In this document: positions 23,800 to 35,010 of the stretch, one piece after another
Position numbering within the stretch: the stretch's first letter is position 1
How the letters are laid out: each line of letters begins with the position of its first letter
Source of the DNA: Perognathus longimembris pacificus
Taxonomy: Eukaryota > Chordata > Mammalia > Rodentia > Heteromyidae
Direction: 5' to 3'
Assembly (NCBI RefSeq): GCF_023159225.1
Contig: NC_063181.1
Coordinates: 10,995,606-11,059,605, forward strand
Length of the DNA: 64,000 bases
Translations under genes and position numbers: made by a program
Notes under the pieces: model-generated
Told to the model about the DNA's origin: nothing
Database searches by the model: none
Seen by the model: only the letters and a program-made list of their open reading frames with translations

Positions 23800-25265
23800 A
23801 ATCCAGGATTCAACCCATCAGTCCAGTCTTTAAGCACTGACTTCCATTTCTAGTTTAGGTTCCACCTCCATCACGTGTCTCTGTCATGTTCATTTGTGTA
23901 TTTTGTTAGGAGACATAGGAGAGGTAGAGTGAGGAAGGAAGTTCTCAGTATGGAAGTTCTCGGGAAGACCACCCGGTGTTTTCCTAACGTGTAAGCATCA
24001 TGTACTGAAAGAATCTGTCTGGCCTGGGAAAGGGGAGCAGAGGTCAGCTCCTATACACTTGTCTCTGTAATCTGTGTAAACAGACACTATGGGAGACACT
24101 CACCAGCATTTCAGGGCTTGTGCGAGGTTATCAGCTAAGTAGTCTATTTGGTTTTCAAATCAAGGCATCTATAAAAACCAATTTGTCAGGCTAATAAATT
24201 CAATTCTGAGTCACAAAGCTCCGCAAGCAGATTGGGTCTTTGAAATCTTATTTTTAAATGTTTCATCTCCAGCCCTGAAAGGAAAAGCCCTTTCCGCCCC
24301 CTCAAGGGTAAGATTGTCTCATTTTTCTGATTCATATTCAGCCTTCCAGATACAAGGTTTTTCATGGTTCTTTTCCTTTTGAATGTGGGCATCTTTTCTT
24401 TTCTTTTTTTTTTTTGTCTCAGATTTAAACAATAACTTCATATCCTCAGTGTTTGACTCTTTTGGGAAATCTATTTAATTTCACAAAACAAGTTACCAAG
24501 GCATGCAGAATTGCACCATTTTCATTTTACCTTTAAAAAAATAATTTCTACTTGAAATCAGAATTTAGATACTCATATGCCAATACCTGGAAGAGTTGGA
24601 ATTTTGAGTACTGTTTCTTAGTGGAAATGATACATATTTGATCAAAATACTTTTTCTTTCAGGTTCATTTTTGGACTCTGAGGAGGGAGACACTGTAAAG
24701 CTAGAAAACTACTCTTCTTTCCAGTGGTTTGGTTTGTTAGGAAAATAGACAAAAAGAATCTTAAATTGCCTAAATGAAGGAAAGCAATAAGGAAGATTGT
24801 AAAGACCGATGAGACTGTTCAATCCTCAAGGGTCACTTCGGAGTCAGTGGTTTTATTGCTATCCTGACTGCTTTGCTTGAAATCTGGTGAATTGTGTCTT
24901 AATCCAGATCACATGTGCTCAAATACCAGCTTCGTTCCTTAAAGCAAAAGGATGCTGTTGCTGGTCTCGCTCGTGTATTGGATGTGAAGGAGGAGCTTGC
25001 TTCTTAGAGAAGCCTCAGCGATTTTGAAAGAGCTTTGTGCCTTTTTAAGGAGACAATGGGATTTGTACCCACTATCCATAACCTGTAAGAGTAAGCTTTG
25101 AGATGTCTCCAGCCCACAGTCTTCTCATCTTTGAAGCAGGTATTAGGAAACTTTGCCACAATGTTCCCAAGGAATGAGTTGGTACCTCTTCAGCTCTCAG
25201 CACCAATACCACGTCCAACGCTTTTCTGCATATTTTACAATATTCCTATAGCCAGAAACATCAAT
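23800..25265. other. No gene seen
   Basis: Unique intergenic sequence with only short T-runs. Confidence 0.5.
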
Positions 25266-25269
25266 CTCC

Positions 25270-25446
25270 ATCATTGCCTCCTTCCTCCCTTCCCTTCTTC
25301 CTTTTTTCTTTTCCTCCCTTCCTCCCTTCCTCCTTTCCTCCCTCCCTCCCTCCCTCCCTTCCTCCCTTCCTCCTTTCTTTCTTTCCTTCCTTCCTTCCTT
25401 CCTTCCTTCCTTCCTTCCTTCCTTCCTTCCTTCCTTCCTTCCTTCC
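25270..25446. repeat. Pyrimidine tract ending in pure (TTCC)n
   Basis: CCTT/CCCT units of mixed order pass into about 16 uninterrupted TTCC units (25382-25446). Three overlapping open frames (Pro-Ser-Leu-Phe or Gly-Arg-Lys-Glu repeats) are low-complexity artefacts. Confidence 0.97.
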
Positions 25447-25659
25447 ATCAACAGTATAGCCATTAAATAGGATAGGGAGGAAGGGGAAATATTAACAGCA
25501 AACAGAACCCTTTAAAACAATCCCTTTAAATTACTTATAAAGCCTATGCCCTGAATTTACCCTTAAAAATACATACCCAAAAGGTAGACTAAACAACAGT
25601 CAACATAAGCACAAATACTAATAAAGCCTAATGATAGTAAATAAACAGTGGATTTGACA

Positions 25660-26165
25660 GTTATAATGGCATATCTATCTATATGTATGTATAAATCTAT
25701 ATATACCATATCATTATATTTATATAGGAAGGATAGTAGCAGATTTAGTATTGCACCTCATTTTGGCTTATTTCTTTGATTTATCATATGGTAGTTGTAT
25801 TTTTATGTTTTTGAAGAATGTCTATATACTAATTTTCAGAATAATTCATATCATACTTAGGCCCCCCTTTCTCCATATGCTTACCAATACTTCTTTCCTC
25901 TTTTCTTTTGATAATAGCCATTAAAACAGGTAAGAGGTGGCATCTAACTGTATTTTCAATTTACATTTCCCTGATGATTAGTGATATTGAAAGATTAAAA
26001 AAATAAAACTATTGGTCATTTATCTGCTTTTTGAGAAGTATCTATTTATTTGCTCATTTTGTTGGGTTATCATTGTTATTATTGCTATATAGAGGTTTAT
26101 TTTGAAGTCTTTATATAATTCGGAAATTAACTCCATATCAGGTATATGATTTGCAAATATTTTCA
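25660..26165 (-). mobile_element. Ancient L1 (L1M-type) fragment, antisense
   Basis: The order 'tctccatatgcttaccaatac', 'ttgataatagccattaaaac', 'tttccctgatgattagtgat', 'tcaggtatatgatttgcaaat' is the well-known antisense L1 ORF2 order ('tttgcaaatattttctccc'). Confidence 0.7.
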
Positions 26166-26169
26166 ATTG

Positions 26170-27598
26170 TTAAATGATCTAAGAAAATAATTACCTGAAA
26201 GTCATTGCAACCCACACAGTGTAATCAGGAGCAAATGACATAAAGTACACTGTGAAATTGTTGAACATGCAGGAAGCTGGGATGGTTCTTGAAGGGAGTA
26301 TGCTCTGGTTGTTGTGAATAAGAACATCACTTTCTTCCATTTGAATTACAGTCTATTATCGTTCCATTCATCTTGCTTTTAGAAGTATCTGAGCATTTTT
26401 GGAATTGAATACCATTGATTTGTTTCCTGTGTATTCATTTGTTCCTTTCCTTTCCCTTTTCCTTTCTTGTTTCTAGAATAATTGCTTTTTGAAGGCAAAA
26501 TGTCAAGGAGTATTAAAGGATGAAAATTTGATTACTGAACGATTTAGGTGATGTCATACATATAAGAAATGTTACTATATTAAAAATCTCTGGGGAGCCT
26601 TTCTCGCCTCCTCTGGCCTTTATTCAAAACAAGGAATAGAAAGCATTACCTTATCAAATCAAATCTCTCAGGATGAATCACATCTATAAAAATATTTTCC
26701 TGTACTGAAGGAAGAGGATATTACAGGCAAAGGAGAAAAACTTGAAATCTTCTAGAACATGAAGATTAGATGAAAGTATGAGAGAAGGTCATCCTGTCTC
26801 ATAGGTGAAGTCTGACTAGGGTGCTAGAATTCTAGTAGTGGATGAATGACCTTAAGATCTCAAAAGACAGTAAAACAATGTGACAAATACTGATTTCCCA
26901 CCACCATGTAAACATCACTAGCTACCTGGCTACAAAATTTGTCCTGATCTTCGACCAACTATTTGAAACATTACAGCTCATAGTTGTTAACCGCAAATAA
27001 CAAATGAATGTCCACTTTAATGTCAACCATGACCCCAGCCAACAATGTGGCCTTGATTTCACACTTTTTGGTGAAACTTTCACAGATACTCCCAACAGAC
27101 CACTGTTTCTAGAAATCCCTTCCTTCCTTGTTCCTGACCAGTGATCTCACTAATTATCTCTATCAAAAAAAGAGTTGATTTAGACCAGGCAAACTTCAAG
27201 TTTATATTTCATGTTTCAAACTCATTGCTAACTTCCAATGCCTTGTTCTGAACTCGCCACTAGACATCAATGCCAAGGACTCCTCCTAGGTCCTGTCTAA
27301 GCCCCAGTTCTTACTCAATCTGTCCCAAAGCAGCTTCTCTTTCTCCCAGAACTCAACAGCATTTTCTCTGAGGTACCCACAACCAGAAATACCACACAAA
27401 TCTACTTTTAATCTTTTGTATCTTCACCAGCCCCAAGTCTAGACCCAATAACTAACTCCCACAGTGTTTCCCACATTGCTTCCCTTTAGATTGCCACCAC
27501 TAACCATTCTGCTTCTGGAACAAATATACAAACATGGGAGGGGGCTGTATCAGAGTAAGGTGAGTGGATCAGTTACCTGACTTTGATTCTATACTTCT
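26170..27598. other. No gene seen
   Basis: Unique intergenic sequence without recognised exon or repeat. Confidence 0.5.
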
Positions 27599-27615
27599 CC
27601 TCCTCTTATACTTTT

Positions 27616-27820
27616 TTTTTTTTTTTTTTGCCAGTCCTGGGCCTTGGACTCAGGGCCTGAGCACTGTCCCTGGCTTCTTCCCGCTCAAGGCTAGCACTCT
27701 GCAGCTTGAGCCACAGCGCCGCTTCTGGCCGTTTTCTGTATATGTGGTGCTGGGGAATCGAACCTAGGGCCTCGTGTATCTGAGGCAGGCACTCTTGCCA
27801 CTAGGCCATATCCCCAGCCC
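27616..27820 (-). mobile_element. IDL-Geo dimeric SINE, young subfamily
   Basis: Full-length antisense copy with a 15-bp exact target-site duplication, tcctcttatactttt (27601-27615 and 27821-27835). It carries 'ttcccgctcaaggc' and 'cgccgcttctggccg' of the young subfamily. Confidence 0.95.
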
Positions 27821-28049
27821 TCCTCTTATACTTTTAATCTAAGTCAATGACATCACCATACAGCAAGCAGAAAACCAGGAATCACACTTGATTTCATAGT
27901 TTTTCAGGCATCACGTCTTGTGAATTTTTCTTCCTAAAGAGTTCTTATTTCTTTTTTTCTCCCTCAAATAGGGTAATTGCTTAGCAAGGCAAAATCAAAG
28001 TTCAACAGAATAAAACACTAGGAAGTGGGATCTCAAAAGGGGTGGGATT

Positions 28050-28300
28050 GGGTCAAGGGGAAAAGGGTAAACCAGAGAGGCAGGGGAGAATGCAATCAAG
28101 AGTTCAAGGTCTATCCTACAGAATTAAGAAGAGTGAGGAAGGGGGGAGTCGGGGAGGGATAGGTGAGGATGTTGATAGGGGTGACATGGATCGGGGTGCA
28201 TTGCATTCCTAAACTGCTTTATTAAATGACAACCCCTTTGTACAACTACTTAAAGATAATAACAAAAATTTAAAAAGATAAAAACCCAATTTGTAAAACA
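28050..28300 (+). mobile_element. L1-like 3' end, G-rich 3'UTR and A-rich tail
   Basis: A purine/G-rich segment leads to 'acaacccctttgtacaacta' and 'cttaaagataataac' plus an A-rich tail. The same 3' end recurs at 36590-36688 (sense) and 60370-60500 (antisense), so it is an interspersed family. Assignment to L1 is by layout (G-rich 3'UTR, '...taacccctctgtac...' ending). Confidence 0.5.
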
Positions 28301-28351
28301 AAAATATAAAAAGAAAAGTGACAATTTAGGGGTCACAAGTTGGTGCAATCT

Positions 28352-28548
28352 GGGGTCTAGGAATATGGCCTAGTGGCAAGAGTATTTGCCTCATATACAT
28401 GAAGCCCTGGGTTCGATTCCCCAGCACCACATATCTAGAAAACCGCCAGAAGTGGCGCTGTGGCTCAAGTGGCAGAGTGCTAGCCTTGAGCAAAAAGAAG
28501 CCAGGGACAGTGCTCAGGCCCTGAGCCCAGGACTGGCAAAAAGAAAAA
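28352..28548 (+). mobile_element. IDL-Geo dimeric SINE, older subfamily
   Basis: Full-length sense copy with 'catatacatgaagccctggg' and 'ttgagcaaaaagaagcc', both older-subfamily states. A possible short duplication, acaagttggt, flanks it (28335-28344 and 28556-28565). Confidence 0.88.
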
Positions 28549-28569
28549 AAAGAAAACAAGTTGGTTAGT

Positions 28570-29265
28570 AAAGTAAGTAAAACAAGTCTGATCAGTAAAG
28601 GTACTAACTTCAAAGATTTTCCTTGGGGCATAGTATGGGAACAGACATACCACAATCAGTGACTAATGCTTTGTGGAACATATATGTCTTTCTCCCAGGA
28701 GGCTGAAAATTTCTCTGGGTTCGAGGTTAAGGCCTGGCATGTAGGGAAAACTCAACTTTCTATTGTTTCTCATCACTCATCTTGTTGGAGAAGCCAGGCA
28801 GTGCTCTGAAGACAGCGTTGGAGAGAGAATGAAGGCGATGAGTCATCAGGCTTCGCTAGCACTACCTGGGGAGATGTTCTAGTTTGTTTTCCCTTTCTCT
28901 GCTAAAAGGAGAATTCCCTTCATGATTGTTTTTGAGAAGAACAACCTGGAGCCCCAAACCACTTCCTGGCACAGCTTTCTCTAGTCATCTGTGGGTGCTT
29001 TAAAGGTCTTAGCAGAGCACCACAATGTGGATTTCAGAGGGTGGGCTGTTCTCTCCATGGTCCAGAAGTACCTTTAGGTTCCCTTGGCCATGTTGCTGCC
29101 CCCAGGATGAGGAGGAAAGGCCCCACTCCTGTGGATCTGGAGCCGCAGAAGCCTCTGCAGTCATTGCGGAGAACAGAGCATAGAACCCGAAAGGATTATG
29201 CTTCAGGATTAAAAACTGGTGGAAAGAAAACAAAGAACAGAACCACAAACAGTACCATATAAACC
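28570..29265. other. No gene seen
   Basis: Unique intergenic sequence. Two overlapping 70-80 codon frames on opposite strands near 29010-29260 have no recognisable domain. Confidence 0.45.
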
Positions 29266-29267
29266 TC

Positions 29268-29945
29268 TGGTTTCCATTTCTTGAAGTGCGTTTCCATAAG
29301 CATCATTTTATGTGATCATATGCATATAGCTATTGGGCCCTGGGATCCTCCCCAAAGAGCATTCTCCTTTGTTGTCACTGTGTGAATATTTAGAGTGCTG
29401 TTTAATTAATCATATCTAAGTGTAATTAGCGTTTACTATCCATTGGGTTTTCTTTTGTAGATCTGTAGGCACATTCTAATTATTACAAACGAGGGAAACC
29501 ATGCAGCCTGTGTTTCTTTGGTTCTGGCTTACTTCATGGAGTATAATTTTTTTCCCACTTCTTTCCATTTCCTTACCATAGAGCAATATCATGCCTTCTG
29601 ATAGAAGCATGGAATTCCATTGTGTACTGACCATATTTGTTGCTGTTTAGTATTTCTGTACCTTTGTCTTGTATTTTATAAGTTAGTATGATTTGGGGAG
29701 AGGAAGGAGAAGAGGAAGCACAGAAATGGTTGGACAAAGGTGAACTACTTCAGCAGTGATACTCACGAGACACTAGGTTGGAAATAGACTAAAACTGGGG
29801 GGGGGCAGTGGGAAGTCAGGAGGGGAAAAACTGAAAGAGAATAAAGGAGGAGGTGACACCGTTCAAAAGGAAATATACTCATTATCAGACTTATATAACT
29901 GTAACCCCTCTGTACATCACCTTTACAATAAAATTTTTAAAAATA
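29268..29945 (+). mobile_element. L1 LINE with 5' inversion (twin-priming structure)
   Basis: The right part, about 29641-29945, is L1 3'UTR in sense orientation ending 'ataactgtaacccctctgtac' and 'ctttacaataaaa' with an A-rich tail. The left part, about 29268-29640, is the ORF2 end and start of the 3'UTR on the opposite strand ('gcatatagctattgggccc', 'gcttacttcatggagtataa', 'tagaagcatggaattccattg'). The two parts meet head to head and belong to adjoining regions of one L1, the layout left by twin priming during retrotransposition. It is diverged, and target-site duplications were not resolved. Confidence 0.75.
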
Positions 29946-29949
29946 TAAA

Positions 29950-30156
29950 AATGAAAACATGAAAAAGCTGGTAGATATTACTTTAGCTTTGGATTCGCTT
30001 GAGACTCCTTTCATCTATTTTTTTTCCATTGGGAATGAGGGCATATATTCTATGTTGAGTCAATATATGTAGCAAGTAGATAACGTATATGGTTTCCCAA
30101 GATTCTAGTTGGAGAGGAAATTTGCCTCATGTCACTTTCCAATGACACTCACACCT
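29950..30156. other. No gene seen
   Basis: Short unique stretch between two L1 inserts. Confidence 0.5.
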
Positions 30157-30173
30157 GATTGGACAATATTTCT

Positions 30174-30429
30174 CTTTTTTTCAAATTTTTATTATCAAAC
30201 TGATGTACAGAGAGGTTCCAGTTTCATACGTTAGGCATTGGATACATTTCTTGTACTGTTTGTTACCTTGTCCCTCATACCCCCCTCCCCCCTCCCCCTT
30301 ACCCTTTCCCCCACTAAGGTGTTCAGTTCACTTACACCAAACCGTTTTGCAAGTATTGCTTTTGTAGTTGTTTGTCTTTTTTTACCCTGTGTCTCTCAAT
30401 TTTGGTATTCCCTTTCAATTTCCTAGTTT
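30174..30429 (-). mobile_element. L1 LINE, recent short 5'-truncated insertion (3'UTR only)
   Basis: Only about 256 bases of antisense L1 3'UTR are present, nearly identical to the 3' end of the L1 at 17189-18212. It is flanked by a 17-bp exact target-site duplication, gattggacaatatttct (30157-30173 and 30430-30446). Confidence 0.96.
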
Positions 30430-30559
30430 GATTGGACAATATTTCTGTGAGAGCTGAGACTATATTTTCACACTGGAATGTGTTGAAACTTTTAGGGCTG
30501 TTTCAATGGGGTGAATGTGTTTTGCATACAAGAAGGACAAGAATTTGGGAACAAGAGGG

Positions 30560-30850
30560 CAGAAATGTATGGGCTGAATAGTGTCCCCTCAAATTCATTT
30601 TTAAGTCCTTACCATACTACCTCAGTACACACCTATATTTGGAGATAGGTCCAAAGTAAAATGAACTTAGGTAAGAGGAGATTTAGGATACAGAAAACAC
30701 ATAGACTAGGAGCAAAGATGAGAGAAACCACAATGAGAGAAAGGTCATCAAGAAACCAAAGGGACTACCCTTAGGAGAAATCAACCTTACAACACCTGGA
30801 TCTCGGACTTTAAAACTGAACAATAATAAGTTTTATTGTGTTTTCTTCAG
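30560..30850 (+). mobile_element. MLT1-type MaLR LTR
   Basis: 'tatgggctgaatagtgtccc', 'tatatttggagataggtcc' and 'acacctggatctcggacttt' reproduce the order of an MLT1 LTR (ERVL-MaLR) in sense orientation, with several internal losses. This is an ancient solo LTR. Confidence 0.7.
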
Positions 30851-31780
30851 TGTGTCATATTCTTCCCTATCATGCTAAGAATACCAGTTATAACCTAGGA
30901 TAGAAATGTACAATGTAAGGTAGCCAGGACTTCTGGATTATTAGAACAACGCCCTTGGGCCTCCCATTGTTACCTGGGCCCTGAAGCTGTTGTTCATGAG
31001 ACAGTGCATCAGCTTTTGGTCTTGGCTCTGCTGCCAAGAGAGGGTCAGAGTTTCTCTGGGATTCACTCATTTTCTTATTGTCATTTCAAAATCATATGCT
31101 CAAAAGACTCCATTGCCCAAATCGCTCATGTCTGGAAGACAGCATTGTCTCCTCTTTGTGAAATGGCAGGGTCTTGTAGGTTATTTCTGAGTTGCCCCCA
31201 TAGGTATCCTGAAATTCAGGCTTTGGGGAGGTGGTGTTGATGAGGTAAAAACCAACAATGACTGTGCTTTAGGGTTGTCGTCCATCCATATTTTCTACCC
31301 CTTGGCATCTGAGTTGGAATAGGCATTTGTAAACCACAGCATGGTACCCCATGGCCTAACCACAGTGCAGTGAACTGAAGAAATCACAGACCCTTAACTC
31401 TAATGAGGAAGAATACACTATTTTTTTAATAGTAATTTAAAAAAATCCAATGAATGAAAGAAACCAGGAATTAGCTACTTCATCTAACCAAGCCATTTGC
31501 TATTTACTTCAGTTAAGAAACATGGATGAAAAATTTGTTTCCTGGTAGGAGCAAGTCAGTAGCTTTCCTAGCTAGGAAAGAGGAGTTTGACCCTGACTCA
31601 GAATCAGATTTGGACACTTTCTAGAGGGCTGTGGCCAAATAATGACACGAACTTGGATTTTGTATCTTAAAACAAGTTCCTCTTTCTCTTGCTCAGGAAA
31701 ACCTCCTGGATTGAATCTTTCAAGCTGCTATCCTAGCAGAACTCATAGGGTTTAATCATTTACCGTCTCTGGTTAGAGTT
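30850..31780. other. No gene seen
   Basis: Unique intergenic sequence. Confidence 0.5.
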
Positions 31781-31940
31781 CCAAGTTAATCAATGTTGAG
31801 TCTCCTCTTTGCCTATGTCTACCACCCACAGCTACTAGTCTACTTTAGCTCTCTGTATATTTAGCTTTTCCAGATATTTCATACAGATGGAGCCATGAAA
31901 TATGTGATATTTTACTTTTCATTTGTTTGGTTTGCACCAT
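31780..31940 (-). mobile_element. Possible ancient L1 fragment, antisense
   Basis: 'acagctactagtctacttta', 'gatatttcatacagatggagcc' and 'atatgtgatattttacttttc' resemble the antisense L1M stretch '...ctggacatttcatataaatgg...'. Short and diverged. Confidence 0.4.
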
Positions 31941-32273
31941 GGTGTAGCTAGGACACGCTTCCCCTTTTTATTGACAAACCAGCCACTGTGTTGATTTCTT
32001 TAAACTGTGCTCATCACTAGTCCCTTTTGTTATTCACAGTTAACATTCAATAAGGGACAACCTATCTATGTTGATCCATTCCCGGGGATTGATGGGGATT
32101 GACAAGGACCCTCGGTAGTTTGTTTTCTAGGATGAGAGAGTACATCCTGAATGTGAACACAGATACTGTCATGGAGTATGGGGCCCCCTCCCCTGGCTCC
32201 TTTGCCATGAGGACAGAGGAGCTGAAATATGGGTCACTTCCACCTTTCCACACGCATAGGTGGTTTGGTTACT

Positions 32274-32720
32274 TGTCGGGAATTTTTAGCCTCCCGTGCT
32301 CCCCTGTCCTGCAGGAGAGACGGGAAAGTGTACCCCATGTGGGCAGGTCCAGGAAGAGGATATGGGGGCTGACAGACTGCCACCCAGCCCCCCTCTTGAC
32401 GGAGGACACACAGACAGTCTGGGAGCCAGTCAGCGCTAAGACTCATTTAATGGTGGCAATGAGCTTCTCTTTTAAAGGGGTCAGAGGGCAGCGGAAGGGG
32501 AGGGGTATGTGCACCTATGTAGGGGCTGTGATTGGACGTCAGGGTGGAGCTCCGAGGGACCTCCCTAAGGGGCGGCCTAATTCTACGTCACAGCCCACAG
32601 GACCGCCTCTGGGTTCACCACCAGGCGCCATCTTGGCTACACGTGGTCCCAAGGCTGGGAGGCGGGGCCAGCTAGAACTGCCTCTTATGATACAAGGCAT
32701 CTGGGCCGGAGTGCCCCACA
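32274..32720 (-). mobile_element. Solo endogenous-retrovirus LTR (ERVK/IAP-like size)
   Basis: The 447-base block is GC-rich against its surroundings. It ends in TGT...ACA on the minus strand, and is flanked by near-identical hexamers gttact (32268-32273) and gttaat (32721-32726). A 6-bp duplication is typical of class II (ERVK/IAP) integrations. On the minus strand it reads CCAAT-type and GC-rich upstream sequence, a TTTAAAAG TATA-like box, and an ATTAAA polyadenylation signal. No internal viral genes are present. The 208-codon plus-strand frame (32099-32725) crossing its edge is a by-product. Family assignment is inferred from structure. Confidence 0.75.
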
Positions 32721-32726
32721 GTTAAT

Positions 32727-33388
32727 ATCTTACCATTCTTGAGGTCCTGGTTAGAACATGACCTACTTTAGTGTTCAGAGCCCACCAAAGAAGAGAAAGC
32801 ACTCTGAATTAAAACAAATGAATGCAAAGAATGGAGAGACACCTTAAAACCTTTGGCCGGACAGATTGTGAACACCCTTGTCCATTCAATAGTTATCACT
32901 GTCCAATTCACATTCCAGTCTGCTTTGGGATAGTAGGGAATCTCTTGCACAGTATATTGCTCTGTGTTCCTTGAGTATAGGGTAGACATACTCATGGAAA
33001 ATTGACAGAATTTGTTTCAGGACATGCACTGTACAAAACAGCTTTACTGATGAATTGTGGCAAAACCTTCAAGGTTCTCCACAATCCCTTTCTTAATTTG
33101 TTCAGTGATTTTTTGCTAGCATGTGAGAAAGTATTCTGTATCAGAAGTGAACTGACATTTTCCAAAGAATAGACAATTTATACCTTTGTAGGTGATTTCA
33201 TAACTCAGTCTTCAAAGTAGCATAGTAACATACAGAATGAGGCAGGCCATCAGTTAGCCTTTAGATTTGGGGATGATGATTATACAAAGGCTCATTGTTC
33301 ATTTACCTACTTTTTTATACATTTGAATTTTATCATAATAAAATTTAACTACCTGAAGTAACATTAAATACCACTTTTGGTCATGATT
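32727..33388. other. 3' flank of NAT copy A
   Basis: The last part, about 33260-33388 ('atttggggatgatgattat'), is alignable with the 3' flanks of the other NAT copies. The rest shows nothing recognisable. Confidence 0.5.
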
Positions 33389-34270
33389 CTAAATAGTAAA
33401 ATACTGTTCACCATGTTTGGGCGCAAATTTTCCCTCCAAAGAAATACCAAAGATAGTTTTAGGTACTTCTTCTATTTCTTTTTCTTTCAGAATCTTAAAC
33501 AATACCAGATCTACATTGTCCTTATAATTAATTTTTCTACAAGTGAAAATGTAGGCCACTCAAACATAAACTCCTTCTAAGGTCTGCAAAGAACAAACTG
33601 ATGTGGTCTTCATCACACATGTGGGTGATTCCTGGAGGTAACTATTCACTGACTCAAATTCTTCCATTTTGGGGGGTTCAAGAGTAAAAGAATAGACTTT
33701 TTGGTACTTGTTCTTGTCCAGGAGTTCAGAATTGACAAATTCTTCATTTAGAACATATTTTTCTCTTTTGATTTGGTCCATGTACCAGATTCCATTCTCC
33801 TCTGTCACTTGGAAGATGGAAGGCACCTGGAGCTGATCCTTTCCAGAAACTAATTCCAGAGGCTCCCACATCTGGTTGGAGCTGCAAAACACAGCATCTA
33901 TAATGTAGGGTTTGTTATCAAGGGTCACATGAAGTAGAAGGTGAATCATGGTGTTGCTATACTTGCTGACTGGGGGGGTGGTGTGGATATGAACATATGC
34001 TCCTAATATTCTGGTTACAAAACCCACTGTGGTCAAAACCCAGTAAAAAAGCTGATTGGACTGGAGACACCACCAACTCCTGCTTTTCCTCACAATATCC
34101 TAAAAAACATCTTCCAAGCACATTTTCATGGGCAGTCGACAGTACATGGTAAGGTTCTCAAAAGGAATGGCCCAGATATGATGCTGAAGAATTCCAGTTA
34201 TTGTTACCAGATCCAATTTGTTCCTAGAGTTCTTACAGCCAATTCTGTCAAAATATGCTTCAATATCCAT
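33389..34270 (-). pseudogene. Arylamine N-acetyltransferase pseudogene, copy A
   Basis: From its ATG at 34270 (opening [19 protein letters not shown]) to its TAG at 33389-33391 the sequence stays alignable in one frame with NAT. A TAG at 34100-34102 cuts it just before the catalytic-cysteine block, and a TGA at 33560-33562 replaces a residue in the 'GVHCLVG' region. It is 294 codons because of a three-residue insertion around the HTTPPVSKYS loop. The triad Cys, His (MIHLL) and Asp (YIIDA) is still readable, but RGGWC has become SRSWWC. The acceptor-pocket positions equivalent to 125/127/129 read F, S, N. This is the most divergent copy and lies furthest 3' in the cluster. The two stops rule out a normal product. 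Confidence 0.93.
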
Positions 34271-34599
34271 GGTTCTCTGGAACAAAACTAATTTAAACAA
34301 AACAAATACAATTACATTTGTACTTGGAAATCCTAGTGTAGATCATCAACTATAGATATGGGCATCCTTCCTTCCTACTCACACCTGGTTTCATATCTAC
34401 CTCTTCCTCACTAGGCTCCTCCAACTCTTACATCATTATCTATTCAATGATGTACATGCAACATCCTAACCTCTTTTCCTTATGAATGTTTCTTCATCCC
34501 ATTCAAGTTTCCTTGTGATATCGCAGTTGGAGAGGAAGTCTAGTGTCATATGTTGGCATTTTATAATATATCCCTGACAGTGGAATCCATACACAGAAA

Positions 34600-35010
34600 G
34601 TCTGAGTTATAGATAAAAAGCAAACCTTTACATTCTGAAAGACAAATTATGCCTTTACTGCATAAATGTCTGCTATCATGATTTCATCAAGGATGAAGCA
34701 GGAACCTAATAATTGAAATCATGTTTTGAACTAGAGGGAAAGAAAGATGGAAAGAAAATTTCCATTAAATACTCACCTACCACCAAAGACATTACTCACA
34801 TCATCCCTTTATTCCTTTAGCAAATATTCATTGAGAGTTTACCCTAGGCCTGCCACTGAATTACATATCTAATAACCCCATTTTATCCAGAAGGGTCAGA
34901 GCCATAGATTTATCCTGTAAAAAAAACTTAGTGTCTACAACAGTTATTTCCTCTAATGGTAAAGCATGGAAGATTGAAAATTACTCTTTTCCATCTGTAG
35001 ATTCATAGTT
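34600..35010. repeat. Start of duplicated NAT unit (far 3' flank of copy B)
   Basis: 'atgatttcatcaaggatgaag', 'tttccattaaatactcacc' and 'tttaccctaggcctgccac' align with 44250-44420 and with 52130-52460, which lie in the same relative place before copies C and D. It therefore marks the common left edge of the tandem units. Confidence 0.5.

Noticed and set aside
25197..25466. Overlapping open frames with Pro-Ser-Leu-Phe and Gly-Arg-Lys-Glu repeats
   Set aside because: They translate the (TTCC)n tract, and all frames are open because the repeat contains no stop codons.
32099..32725. 208-codon plus-strand frame
   Set aside because: Its main part lies antisense in the GC-rich solo LTR. No domain is recognised and the frame ends just past the LTR edge.
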